From the NCBI RefSeq assembly GCF_002909255.1, contig NZ_PIOB01000004.1:310001-374000 (forward strand): a DNA stretch of 64,000 nt, given 5' to 3'. Position 1 is the first letter of the stretch. Every line of letters starts with the position of its first letter. Shown here piece by piece: positions 44,838 through 53,648 of this stretch. The notes under the pieces were generated by a model. It worked only from the letters and a program-made list of their open reading frames with translations, ran no database searches and was not told the DNA's origin. Made by a program: the position numbers and the translations under genes. The stretch is from Arenibacter hampyeongensis. Lineage in GTDB: Bacteria; Bacteroidota; Bacteroidia; Flavobacteriales; Flavobacteriaceae.

Positions 44838-46961
44838 ATGAAAAAAGTTTGTTCTGTGTTATTATTAACGGTTTTGTTTTCCGCATGTAAGGACTCCAAC
44901 ACCAAGGATAATCCAACCCCCCATAATTCCATGAATTCCAATAATAATCCGTTACTCGCTGTAAGTACCTTGCCTTATGGCGTGCCCGATTTTACCCAAA
45001 TTAAAAACGAAGATTTCAAAGAAGCATTATTGCAAGGAATGGACGAAAAAAGAGAAATCATTGAAAAAATTGCAAGTAGTACGGAAGCTGCAACATTTGA
45101 AAATACGATACTGGCGCTGGAAATGAGCGGTAGTCTTTTAGAGCGTGTTCAAAACGTATTTTCGGCCCTAACAGGGGCACATACCAACGATACCCTGCAG
45201 GCCGTACAAGAAGAAATGGCGCCTAAATTCTCGGAACTTAGCGATGCCATTTATCTCAATGAAAAATTGTTTCAGCGTGTAAGAACCTTACACAGTAAAA
45301 AAGAAAATTTGGACTTGGATGCGGAATCCTTAAAATTACTGGAAAATTATTTTGAAGATTTCGAAATAGCCGGAGCCAACTTGTCGGAAGAAGACAAGGA
45401 AACATTAAAAACCTATAATTCGCGCTTGGCTACCCTAAGCAATACTTTCAATAAAACGCTTTTGGAGGCCAATAATGCCGGAGCCTTATTGTTCAAGGAT
45501 AAATCCGAACTAGCCGGAATATCTGAATCCGGGTTGAAATCATTAAAAAATAAAGAAGATGAGGGTTGGAAGTTACCACTTCAGAATACTACTCAACAAC
45601 CTTTGTTGCAATCGCTTGAAAAAAGGGCATCACGTGAGCGAATATTTAAAGCTGCCTGGTACAGGACAGATGGTTCCACTCATGATACCAAGGCCATTAT
45701 CACAGAAATTGCTGAATTAAGAGCAAAAAAAGGAACCTTGTTGGGCTTTGTTAATTATGCGGAATGGAGCCTGCAAAACACCATGGCCAAAAAGCCGGAG
45801 AATGTGAATAAGTTGTTTAACGGACTTATTCCTGCCGCCACTGCTAAAGCGCAACAAGAGGCAGTCGAAATTCAGTTAATGATACAGAAAAAGGGAGGGG
45901 ATTTCATCATGGCCCCATGGGATTGGAACTATTATGCCGAAATGGTGCGCAAGGAAAAATACGATTTGGACGAAAATCAGATAAAACCTTATTTTGAATT
46001 AAAGACGGTACTGGAAAAAGGGGTGTTCTATGCTGCAGAAAAATTATACGGAATTACATATTTGGTCAGGACCGATATCCCTACCTACCATGAGGATGTG
46101 TTGGTCTATGAGCTTTTTGAAGAGAACGGAGATCAATTGGGGTTGTTCTATGGCGATTTCTTTTCCCGCCCCAGTAAGCGGGGAGGGGCTTGGATGAGCA
46201 ACTTTGTTAACCAATCCAAATTGTACAATAACAAACCTGTAATTTATAATGTTTGTAATTACCCCAAACCAACCCCAGGGGACCCGGCCCTGCTTACATA
46301 CGATGAGGTGGAGACCCTGTTCCATGAATTTGGACATGCACTGCACGGCTTTTTTGCCGATCAACAATACCCATCTTTATCCGGTACCTCAGTGGCGCGC
46401 GACTTTGTAGAGTTTCCTTCCCAATTTAATGAAAACTGGGCCTTGTATCCGGAAATCCTGAAGAACTACGCCCTGCATTACAAAACCGCGGAACAAATTC
46501 CACAAGAGCTTATAGATAAGATAAAGAAATCGGGCACATTTAATCAAGGTTATAGCCTAACCGAAAATTTGGCGGCTTCAAACTTGGATATGCAATGGCA
46601 TACCATTGAATCGGACACCAAAATAGAGGATGCAAATACCTTTGAAAAAGAGGCCTTGCATAAAACTAAATTGGATGTGGTTTGTGCCGTCCCACCACGT
46701 TATAGATCTACTTATTTTGCACACATTTTTGGCAGTGGCTATGCCGCAGGTTACTATTCCTACTTGTGGACAGAAATGCTGCACCATGATGCATACAATT
46801 GGTTTGAAACACATGGCGGACTTACTAGGGAAAACGGTCAACGTTTACGGGATATGATTCTTTCCCGTGGAAATACCTTGCCCTTGGAAGAAATGTACAA
46901 GGAATGGAGAGGAAACGATCCAAAAATTGAACCTATGCTAAAAGCCAGGGGTCTGCAATAA
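44838..46961 (+). CDS. dcp: M3-family dipeptidyl carboxypeptidase, lipoprotein
   Basis: Zinc peptidase of 707 residues. Lipobox LFSACKD with Cys15 suggests anchoring in the envelope. Family landmarks are LPYGVPDFTQIKNEDFKEAL at the start, then the zinc site ETLFHEFGHALHGFF (HEFGH, about residues 499-503) with the third ligand Glu in FVEFPSQFNENW. The ending GYAAGYYSYLWTEMLHHDAY is typical. It removes C-terminal dipeptides, like E. coli Dcp. Confidence 0.92.
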   Translation: MKKVCSVLLLTVLFSACKDSNTKDNPTPHNSMNSNNNPLLAVSTLPYGVPDFTQIKNEDFKEALLQGMDEKREIIEKIASSTEAATFENTILALEMSGSLLERVQNVFSALTGAHTNDTLQAVQEEMAPKFSELSDAIYLNEKLFQRVRTLHSKKENLDLDAESLKLLENYFEDFEIAGANLSEEDKETLKTYNSRLATLSNTFNKTLLEANNAGALLFKDKSELAGISESGLKSLKNKEDEGWKLPLQNTTQQPLLQSLEKRASRERIFKAAWYRTDGSTHDTKAIITEIAELRAKKGTLLGFVNYAEWSLQNTMAKKPENVNKLFNGLIPAATAKAQQEAVEIQLMIQKKGGDFIMAPWDWNYYAEMVRKEKYDLDENQIKPYFELKTVLEKGVFYAAEKLYGITYLVRTDIPTYHEDVLVYELFEENGDQLGLFYGDFFSRPSKRGGAWMSNFVNQSKLYNNKPVIYNVCNYPKPTPGDPALLTYDEVETLFHEFGHALHGFFADQQYPSLSGTSVARDFVEFPSQFNENWALYPEILKNYALHYKTAEQIPQELIDKIKKSGTFNQGYSLTENLAASNLDMQWHTIESDTKIEDANTFEKEALHKTKLDVVCAVPPRYRSTYFAHIFGSGYAAGYYSYLWTEMLHHDAYNWFETHGGLTRENGQRLRDMILSRGNTLPLEEMYKEWRGNDPKIEPMLKARGLQ

Positions 46962-46998
46962 TATAGGAAATTAATAAGTTATAATTCTAAATTGGAAG

Positions 46999-47024
46999 GG
47001 CCCCTTAGCAGGGGCCTTTTCTTT
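46999..47024 (+). terminator. Terminator after the M3 peptidase
   Basis: GGCCCCT (46999-47005) pairs with AGGGGCC (47010-47016) around TAGC, followed by TTTTCTTT. Confidence 0.85.
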
Positions 47025-47218
47025 AGCCATTAATTGAGAACTTATAAATCAGAGCAAATTAGTTTTTGACCCCTTTAGGTTTAAGAATCGAATGCATTTC
47101 ATCGAAAAAAATCTAAAAAATTGAGATGGTGGTAGGGTATACCCCATCTTTGGTTGTTATATATAGCCTTCAAATGTGGAGGTATACCAACAATTGCTAA
47201 TTATTAAAAATTATAACT

Positions 47219-48100
47219 ATGAAATTTAAACTATTTACATATGCAATGCTCGTTGTATTTACGGTTTTCATCTCTTGTACGGACAATGATGATAAGAACA
47301 ATGATTATGGACGGCTTTCCGTCAATTTAACTGATGCGCCTTTTCCCCATGATCTGGTAGCGGAAGCAAACGTGACCATTTTTAAGATAGAAGCCCGTTT
47401 CAAAGGGGATTTGGACATTAATTCAGAGGCTGATGACAATTTGGATTCTTCGATGGAATCTGAAGAAAAGTCTTCTTTTGTGGTATTAATGGAAGAAGAA
47501 ATTGAGGTAAACCTATTGGATCTTACGAACGGAGTTACCAAGAATTTGGCCGACCTTGATGTACCTGTTGGCACATACGACCTAGTAAGGGTATATGTTA
47601 AAGGGGTAAATGTAGTACTTACGGATGGCTCTACATTTGATTTAAAAGTACCTAGCGGAGAACAGTCCGGAATTAAGATCTTCATCAAACCTGGTCTTGT
47701 GGTAAATGGTGGTCTAAGTGCTGATTTATTGTTGGACTTCGACGTAAGCAAATCCTTTGTGGCCAAGGGCGGTGGCAGTAATTTGGAGAATATAACAGGT
47801 TTTAATTTTAAACCAGTCATCAAAGCTTGCAATATGTCCACGGCTGGAACCTTGGCCGGCATGGTGACAACACTTCAGGAAGTTGCATTGGAAGGGGCAC
47901 AGGTAGCGGTTTTTGCAGGAGATACCTTAAATACAACAACTTTTACGGATGTTGACGGAAAATATATGGTTATGGGCTTAATGGCTGGAAGCTATGATGT
48001 TGAGGTAGAATTACCAACCTTCCAAAAGCAAACAGTTGTCGGTATAGAAATAGTTGCGGGAAATAAGACCTCCCAAGATTTTATTTTGGTGGCAGAATAA
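47219..48100 (+). CDS. DUF4382 lipoprotein with carboxypeptidase-regulatory-like domain
   Basis: Lipoprotein of 293 residues; lipobox FISCTD. DUF4382 spans about 30-195 (GRLSVNLTDAPFPHDLVAEANVTI, NLLDLTNG, VPVGTYDLVRVYVKGVNVVLTDG). A beta-sandwich of CarboxypepD_reg type follows (about 205-290: GTLAGMVTTLQEVALEGAQVAVF, TTFTDVDGKYMVMGLMAGSYDVEV). It probably sits at the outer membrane or cell surface; the role is unknown. Confidence 0.85.
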   Translation: MKFKLFTYAMLVVFTVFISCTDNDDKNNDYGRLSVNLTDAPFPHDLVAEANVTIFKIEARFKGDLDINSEADDNLDSSMESEEKSSFVVLMEEEIEVNLLDLTNGVTKNLADLDVPVGTYDLVRVYVKGVNVVLTDGSTFDLKVPSGEQSGIKIFIKPGLVVNGGLSADLLLDFDVSKSFVAKGGGSNLENITGFNFKPVIKACNMSTAGTLAGMVTTLQEVALEGAQVAVFAGDTLNTTTFTDVDGKYMVMGLMAGSYDVEVELPTFQKQTVVGIEIVAGNKTSQDFILVAE

Positions 48101-48122
48101 GCATATTTTATATGAAGTTAAT

Positions 48123-48151
48123 AAGGTGGGTTTCATGGCCCACCTTTTTTT
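48123..48151 (+). terminator. Terminator after the DUF4382 gene
   Basis: AAGGTGGG (48123-48130) pairs with CCCACCTT (48139-48146), followed by a T run. Confidence 0.85.
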
Positions 48152-48319
48152 ATGATTGTAAAAAGATAGACTGGATTTGCAAGACTTGGAGATTCAGTTT
48201 ATGACATAATTCAAGATCAATGGTAGTTAACTTAAATAAATAGAAAACTCAAACCGTTGATAAAAAAAACCGAACAACTATAAACAGTCATACGGCTTTT
48301 ATATACTAAAGTCGATTCT

Positions 48320-48997
48320 CTAATTGAGGGATGCCAATAATTTCTCGGCAACCAATTCTGAGGATGCGGGATTTTGTCCAGTAATTAAATTACCATCCTG
48401 CACCGCATAAGGAGCCCAATCGGATTCTTTGGAGTAGATACCTCCATTTGTTTTAAGCATATCTTCCACTAAAAATGGAACTACGGAGGTGAGTTGGACG
48501 GCTTCCTCTTCGGAATTTGTAAATCCGGTTACTTTTTTACCTTTTACCAAGGGGGATCCATCTTCATTTTTAACACCTTTTAAGGCAGCGGGAGCGTGAC
48601 ATACAAAAGCGATGGGTTTCTGCTGTTTATTAAAGGTTTCAATTAGACCAATCGAGGTGGCATCGTTTGCCAAGTCCCACAAAGGCCCGTGTCCTCCTGG
48701 GTAAAATACGGCATCATAATCGTTGGTATTAATTTCTGCCAATAACAGTGTATTTTTTATTTTATTTTGGGCCACAGCGTCATTTTTAAATCGCTCGGTA
48801 TCTTTAGTACTGGCATCAGGAGTGTCGCTACTGGGGTCTATGGGTGCAGCACCACCTTTTGGCGTAGCCAATGTTATGTCCACTCCTTTATCCAAAAGGG
48901 TATAATATGGATTGGCGAATTCCTCGATCCAAAACCCCGTTTTCTTTCCAGTGTCCCCTAATTTATCATGAGAGGTCAATACAAATAATATATTCAT
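48320..48997 (-). CDS. DJ-1/PfpI-family protein, Hsp31-like
   Basis: A protein of 225 residues of the type-1 glutamine-amidotransferase-like group. The nucleophile elbow is AFVCHAPAAL (Cys near 131, followed by His), with YPGGHGPLWDL carrying the conserved Glu/His surroundings. It fits Hsp31/glyoxalase III-like or class II DJ-1 enzymes that act on methylglyoxal. Third gene of the TetR operon; 51 bases after the MDR reductase. A detoxification role for the operon is inference. Confidence 0.85.
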   Translation of the reverse strand: MNILFVLTSHDKLGDTGKKTGFWIEEFANPYYTLLDKGVDITLATPKGGAAPIDPSSDTPDASTKDTERFKNDAVAQNKIKNTLLLAEINTNDYDAVFYPGGHGPLWDLANDATSIGLIETFNKQQKPIAFVCHAPAALKGVKNEDGSPLVKGKKVTGFTNSEEEAVQLTSVVPFLVEDMLKTNGGIYSKESDWAPYAVQDGNLITGQNPASSELVAEKLLASLN

Positions 48998-49048
48998 TCG
49001 TTTTTGCTTTTTTAATGTTAATTAATAATCAAATATCAGCTCTAGTAA

Positions 49049-50047
49049 TTAGACCTTTACAATCATTTTGCCTTCATTTTTGCCTTCGAATAAATCCAAA
49101 AATGCTTGAGGGGTATTTTCAAATCCTTCTACAATGGTCTCGGTATATGTTAATTTACCTTCTGCCAACCAAATTGATAATTGTTTTATGGCTTCTGGGA
49201 ATTTCTCTGCATAATTAGACACAATAAAACCTTGCATTAGAGCACTGTTTTTTATCAAAAATGGTTGAACACTGACACTCTTGGGCACTTCAGTATTGTT
49301 GTATACGGATATGGCCCCGCAGATAATCATTCGGGCAAATTTGTTAATATTAAAAAGTACTGCATCCGATATTGGGCCGCCCACATTGTCAAAATAAACG
49401 TCCACACCATCGGGACAAGCTGTTCTAAGGGCTGCTCTCATGTCATCTGTGGTATTGTAGTTTATGGCATGGTCAAATCCAAATTTTGCGGTTAGCATTT
49501 CTACTTTTTCATCTGTACCTGCAATACCTACAACGTATAGCCCCAAAATTTTTCCTATTTGTCCAACAATACTACCCACGGCTCCAGCAGCTCCAGATAC
49601 CACTAAGGTCTCCCCGGCTTTGGGTTTGCCAATTTGGGTGAGCCCACAATAGGCGGTTAAGCCGGTCATTCCCATAATACCCAAAAAGGCACTGAGCGGA
49701 GCTCTGTCCCTGTCTACTTTTATTAGTCCTTCACCTTTTGAAATTTGTTGGGTTTTCCAATCCATCATTCCAGAAACAAAATCACCTTCGTTAAATTTGT
49801 CATTCTTGGAGGCGATTACTTTTGCTATTATTCCAGAAGTAATAGGCTTTCCCAATTCAAAGGGCGCTACATACGATTTGGCATCGCTCATCCTTCCTCT
49901 CAAATAAGGGTCTACGGAGATGTACGTGGCCTCCAAAAGTATTTCACCTTTTTCAATATTTAAATCCGTCTCCTCTTTTATAAGTTCGAAATTTGAAAGG
50001 GTAGGCTTTCCTATGGGTCTTTGTTTTAATATTATTGTCTTAATCAT
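49049..50047 (-). CDS. NADPH-dependent MDR reductase, CurA/PTGR-like
   Basis: Zinc-independent medium-chain reductase of 332 residues. ATYISVDPYLRGRMSDAKSY is the marker of the CurA/leukotriene-B4 dehydrogenase branch. The Rossmann motif is VSGAAGAVGSIVGQIGKILG (about 147-166), then VDVYFDNVGG and GAISVYNN. It reduces the double bond of reactive enals or enones. It starts 24 bases after the TetR gene ends and so is very likely controlled with it. Confidence 0.9.
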   Translation of the reverse strand: MIKTIILKQRPIGKPTLSNFELIKEETDLNIEKGEILLEATYISVDPYLRGRMSDAKSYVAPFELGKPITSGIIAKVIASKNDKFNEGDFVSGMMDWKTQQISKGEGLIKVDRDRAPLSAFLGIMGMTGLTAYCGLTQIGKPKAGETLVVSGAAGAVGSIVGQIGKILGLYVVGIAGTDEKVEMLTAKFGFDHAINYNTTDDMRAALRTACPDGVDVYFDNVGGPISDAVLFNINKFARMIICGAISVYNNTEVPKSVSVQPFLIKNSALMQGFIVSNYAEKFPEAIKQLSIWLAEGKLTYTETIVEGFENTPQAFLDLFEGKNEGKMIVKV

Positions 50048-50071
50048 AATTTGCTATTAGTTTATTGAGTT

Positions 50072-50650
50072 TTATTTTTTTATACTGCCCCAAGCAGCCT
50101 GGTAGGCGTCCTCCAAATGATCTTGGTTTAATTGAAAAACACCGCGTTGTTGCATCACCATAAGAAAGGAAAGGGGATTTATAGAGTACGCATATAATAG
50201 GTAGGGAGACAAAGGTTTTATAATACCCTCTCGCTTGCCTCGTTCCCATAGGTCAAGTAATGGTTGAAGGTGTTTTAGGCCTTCTTGTCTGCTAGCTTCA
50301 TCGATCATGGGGGTATTGTCACATTGGGCCAAGAACATAGCTTCTTGCACTTCTTTTAATTTAAAATCGGCAATGCGTTTCCAAATTATCTCAAAACCTT
50401 CAGCCACAGGGATATCCGTATTATAATTTTTGAAGGCATAAGCGGTAAAGGCAGCCTTTACCTCTATATATACCTTATTTACCAAATCCTGCTTATTGTC
50501 GAAATACAAATAAATTGTAGCTGGGGAAACACTCGCCATTTTCGCAATTTTGGACATTGGCGTGGCGTGAAATCCATTATTGTTGACTAGGTGAATGGTC
50601 GCCTTTACCAAAGCATTTCGCTTTTCAATACTTTTTTGTAATTGTGCCAT
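50072..50650 (-). CDS. TetR-family repressor of the MDR/DJ-1 operon
   Basis: Regulator of 192 residues. The N-terminal HTH is at about 10-55 (KATIHLVNNNGFHATPMSKIAKMA, VSPATIYLYFDNKQDLVNKVY). The C-terminal ligand domain is all-helical and not specific. It is the first gene of a minus-strand operon of three. A palindrome and a -7 element lie just upstream, so it probably represses itself and the two enzymes until a reactive compound binds. Confidence 0.9.
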   Translation of the reverse strand: MAQLQKSIEKRNALVKATIHLVNNNGFHATPMSKIAKMASVSPATIYLYFDNKQDLVNKVYIEVKAAFTAYAFKNYNTDIPVAEGFEIIWKRIADFKLKEVQEAMFLAQCDNTPMIDEASRQEGLKHLQPLLDLWERGKREGIIKPLSPYLLYAYSINPLSFLMVMQQRGVFQLNQDHLEDAYQAAWGSIKK

Positions 50651-50707
50651 TATATGTACTAGGTTTATTTAGGGGACATCGTTGACATCCATAACATAAT
50701 TCTGGTG

Positions 50708-50737
50708 CAAAGATAAGACTAAAATGAATGTTCATTC
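50708..50737 (-). promoter_or_regulatory. Promoter and TetR operator of the MDR/DJ-1 operon
   Basis: On the minus strand TATCTTTG (50715-50708) is an exact -7 element. Just upstream of it GAATG-TT-CATTC (50726-50737) is a palindrome of the kind bound by TetR proteins, placed between -7 and -33. Confidence 0.65.
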
Positions 50738-50919
50738 TTTTTTTAACAAAGAATTAATTTTGAAGGGTTTTGAGAGAAGAGGTGAATTATGGATAGTTAA
50801 ATCTCAATTTCTTATGTATTATAAATTAAGGAGTCTCCGTTAATTATAGGCGTAAGAACATAGGTTGTTCAAAAATAGGAATATATACCAATTACTGACA
50901 TTCCCTAGAAAACTGTGGC

Positions 50920-50927
50920 TATCTTTG
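50920..50927 (+). promoter_or_regulatory. -7 promoter element of the DEAD-box pair
   Basis: TATCTTTG, an exact TAnnTTTG match, 15 bases before the ATG at 50942. It overlaps the upstream in-frame GTG at 50915, which argues against that start. Confidence 0.5.
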
Positions 50928-50941
50928 CCGAAAATTATTAT

Positions 50942-52285
50942 ATGTCAAAGCAGTTTTCTGATTTAGGAATTAACGAACACCTACTTCAAAGTTTAATAGA
51001 CCAGCAAATATCAGTGCCCACTGATATTCAGAAGAAAGTAATTCCTGTGATTTTGGAGCAAAACAAGGATGTAGTTGCTCTGGCGAAAACAGGAACCGGT
51101 AAAACAGCTGCTTTTGGGCTGCCCTTATTACAATTGATTGATACAAATAATGGCAATATACAATTGGTAATATTGGCGCCTACGCGGGAACTGGGACAAC
51201 AGATTTATGCAAATCTGGTTTCCTTTTCCACCCATAGTCCGTCTATTTCCATTGCTTCCATATGTGGTGGAATCCCTATTAAACCTCAAATTGAACGTTT
51301 AAAGACAGCCACCCATATCGTCATAGCCACACCAGGTCGACTTGTGGATTTGGTAAAACGGAATGCCATCAATATTAAAGATATCAAGTATTTGGTTTTG
51401 GATGAGGCCGATGAAATGGTAACTGCCTTAAAGGTGGACTTGGATAATATTATTTCAGAAATCCCAAAATCCAGAAGAACATTATTGTTTACGGCCACCA
51501 TGCCGGGAGCCTTAAAGCAATTGATCCAGAATTATATGTCCAAACATGTGGTTCAGATAGAAGCGGACATGGCTACTGCAGGGCATCAGGGTATAGAGCA
51601 TAGGTATGTTGTAGTGGAACCCATAGAGAAATTGGAAGTGCTGTTACACTTTTTAAAGTCAAGGGAAGGCGAAAGGGGAATTATTTTTTGCAAGACCAAA
51701 GCGGCGGTCAATAAATTAGGGAAAAATTTGGCGATAAATAAATTTAGATCAGGTGCAATCCACGGTAGTTTAACCCAGGGAATTAGAGATCGGGTGATGG
51801 GACAATTTAGGGAAGGTAATATAGACATAATGGTGGCGACGGATCTGGCAGCACGTGGTATCGATGTTAAAGAAATATCCTATGTAGTAAACTATCATTT
51901 ACCGGATACATATGACACCTATGTCCACAGAAGTGGACGTACCGCTAGGGCAGGGGCAGAGGGATTTTCATTAAGCGTTATCCAAAAAGAGGAAGTGGAG
52001 GATATAGCCGATTTTGAAAAGGAGTTGGGAATAGATTTTAAGGAATTTAAAAAGGCGGATGCCCAAAGTATAGAAGAAAACAATGCCTTGATATGGGCTA
52101 ACAAAATATTCAAGACCAAACCCAATCGAAATATTTCACAGGAGTTTAGGGAAGAAATAAGAACAGTTTTCCATCATTTGACCAAAGAGGAACTTATAGA
52201 TAAGATATTGGCGAATTACTTGGTGCAATCTACCGGTCACGGTCCAAAAGTAGAAACGCCTAAAAAGAAAAAATCAAAAAAATAG
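50942..52285 (+). CDS. DEAD-box RNA helicase
   Basis: A protein of 447 residues. Q motif VPTDIQ, Walker A AKTGTGKT (about 43-50), APTRELGQQ, TPGRL, motif II DEAD (LVLDEADEMV), TAT, and HRSGRTARAG. The C-terminal extension ends in GPKVETPKKKKSKK, a basic tail. It resembles the CshA/DeaD group. It is followed after 2 bases by a second helicase gene, so the two are translationally close and probably work on related RNAs, such as ribosomal precursors. Confidence 0.92.
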   Translation: MSKQFSDLGINEHLLQSLIDQQISVPTDIQKKVIPVILEQNKDVVALAKTGTGKTAAFGLPLLQLIDTNNGNIQLVILAPTRELGQQIYANLVSFSTHSPSISIASICGGIPIKPQIERLKTATHIVIATPGRLVDLVKRNAINIKDIKYLVLDEADEMVTALKVDLDNIISEIPKSRRTLLFTATMPGALKQLIQNYMSKHVVQIEADMATAGHQGIEHRYVVVEPIEKLEVLLHFLKSREGERGIIFCKTKAAVNKLGKNLAINKFRSGAIHGSLTQGIRDRVMGQFREGNIDIMVATDLAARGIDVKEISYVVNYHLPDTYDTYVHRSGRTARAGAEGFSLSVIQKEEVEDIADFEKELGIDFKEFKKADAQSIEENNALIWANKIFKTKPNRNISQEFREEIRTVFHHLTKEELIDKILANYLVQSTGHGPKVETPKKKKSKK

Positions 52286-52287
52286 CC

Positions 52288-53601
52288 ATGGCAAATAACA
52301 TTAAAGACCAGGAGGATGTTTTAGCAAAACTAAATATCCATCAGTTGAACCCCATGCAGGAGGAAGCTATTGCCGTAATTGGAAAAAACACCAACACCAT
52401 TATTTTGTCGCCAACGGGTACAGGCAAAACATTGGCTTTTTTGTTGCCATTGATAGACACTCTAGATCCCAATAGTGACGAAGTACAGGCACTGATATTG
52501 GTACCTACGCGTGAATTGGCCATACAAATTGAACAGGTAGTTAGAAATATGGGGACTGGCTATAAGGTAAATGCCGTTTATGGCGGACGCCCAATGTCCA
52601 AGGATAAGATTGAAATTAAACATAATCCTTCTATTTTAATAGGAACACCAGGGCGTATTTTGGATCATTTTGATAGTGACCGGTTCTCAAAGGAAAGTAT
52701 TAAAACCTTAGTATTGGATGAGTTTGACAAGTCGCTGGAAATAGGTTTTGAGGAAGAAATGGAGGGAATTCTCAGTGAACTGCCCAATATCAGCAAAAGG
52801 ATTTTGACTTCCGCTACACAGGGAGCTGAGATTCCAAGTTTTGTTAAATTGGACCAACCAGTACTAATCGATTATTTAGAGGAAGAAGTTGGTTCAAAAT
52901 TAGCAATTAAGATCGTGTTATCGCCGGCGAAGGATAAATTGCCAACACTATTGGAGCTGTTGCAACACTTGGGAAATCAGCCGGGAATCATTTTCTGTAA
53001 TTTCAGGGATAGTATAGAGGAAGTGAGTTCTTTATTGGAGAAAAATAAAATTGGGCACACTTGCTTTTCCGGAGGAATGGAACAAAAGGATAGGGAGCGC
53101 TCCCTTATTAAATTCAGAAACGGAACCAGTCAAATTTTAATCGCCACGGATTTGGCTGCGAGGGGAATAGATATCCCGGAGTTAAAATATATAATTCATT
53201 ACGAACTTCCACATTCTGAGGAGGAATTTATCCATAGAAATGGGAGAACGGCACGGGTAAATGCCAAAGGAACTGCCTACGTGTTAAAATGGGAAAAGGA
53301 GCGATTGCCTGAGTTTATAAAGGATACTGGCGATATGGATATCTCCAAAAAAGCGGCACCTATGAAACAGTTTTGGGAAACCTTGTTTATTTCAGGAGGA
53401 AGAAAAGACAAAATTTCCAAGGGTGATATTGCTGGGCTGTTTTTTAAACAAGGGAATGTCAACAAGGATCAATTGGGGGAGATAGAATTGAAACAGGACT
53501 GCGCTTTTGTTGCCGTTCCTTTGTCGATTGCCAATCAATTGGTGGAAAAATTGAACAATTCACGTTTAAAAAAGAAAAAAGTTCGCATTACGGTTCTATA
53601 A
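52288..53601 (+). CDS. DbpA-like DEAD-box helicase with DEFD motif
   Basis: A protein of 437 residues. Walker A SPTGTGKT (about 41-48), VPTRELAIQ, TPGRILDH, motif II DEFD (VLDEFDKSL), SAT, HRNGRTARVN. The C-terminal 70 residues (GRKDKISKGDIAGLFFKQGN, FVAVPLSIANQLVEKL, KKKVRITVL) form a DbpA-type RRM domain that in E. coli DbpA binds hairpin 92 of 23S rRNA. The Ala to Phe change in motif II is unusual. An rRNA maturation role is likely by domain content. Confidence 0.9.
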   Translation: MANNIKDQEDVLAKLNIHQLNPMQEEAIAVIGKNTNTIILSPTGTGKTLAFLLPLIDTLDPNSDEVQALILVPTRELAIQIEQVVRNMGTGYKVNAVYGGRPMSKDKIEIKHNPSILIGTPGRILDHFDSDRFSKESIKTLVLDEFDKSLEIGFEEEMEGILSELPNISKRILTSATQGAEIPSFVKLDQPVLIDYLEEEVGSKLAIKIVLSPAKDKLPTLLELLQHLGNQPGIIFCNFRDSIEEVSSLLEKNKIGHTCFSGGMEQKDRERSLIKFRNGTSQILIATDLAARGIDIPELKYIIHYELPHSEEEFIHRNGRTARVNAKGTAYVLKWEKERLPEFIKDTGDMDISKKAAPMKQFWETLFISGGRKDKISKGDIAGLFFKQGNVNKDQLGEIELKQDCAFVAVPLSIANQLVEKLNNSRLKKKKVRITVL

Positions 53602-53648
53602 TTTTTTTGAGTAAAAACTAGATATTTATCCGTTGGAATACCTTAAAA

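Noticed and set aside
47305-47862. Minus-strand open frame of 185 codons opposite the DUF4382 gene
   Set aside because: The plus-strand gene has a lipobox and known domains; the antisense product is Ser/Thr/Lys-rich without motifs.
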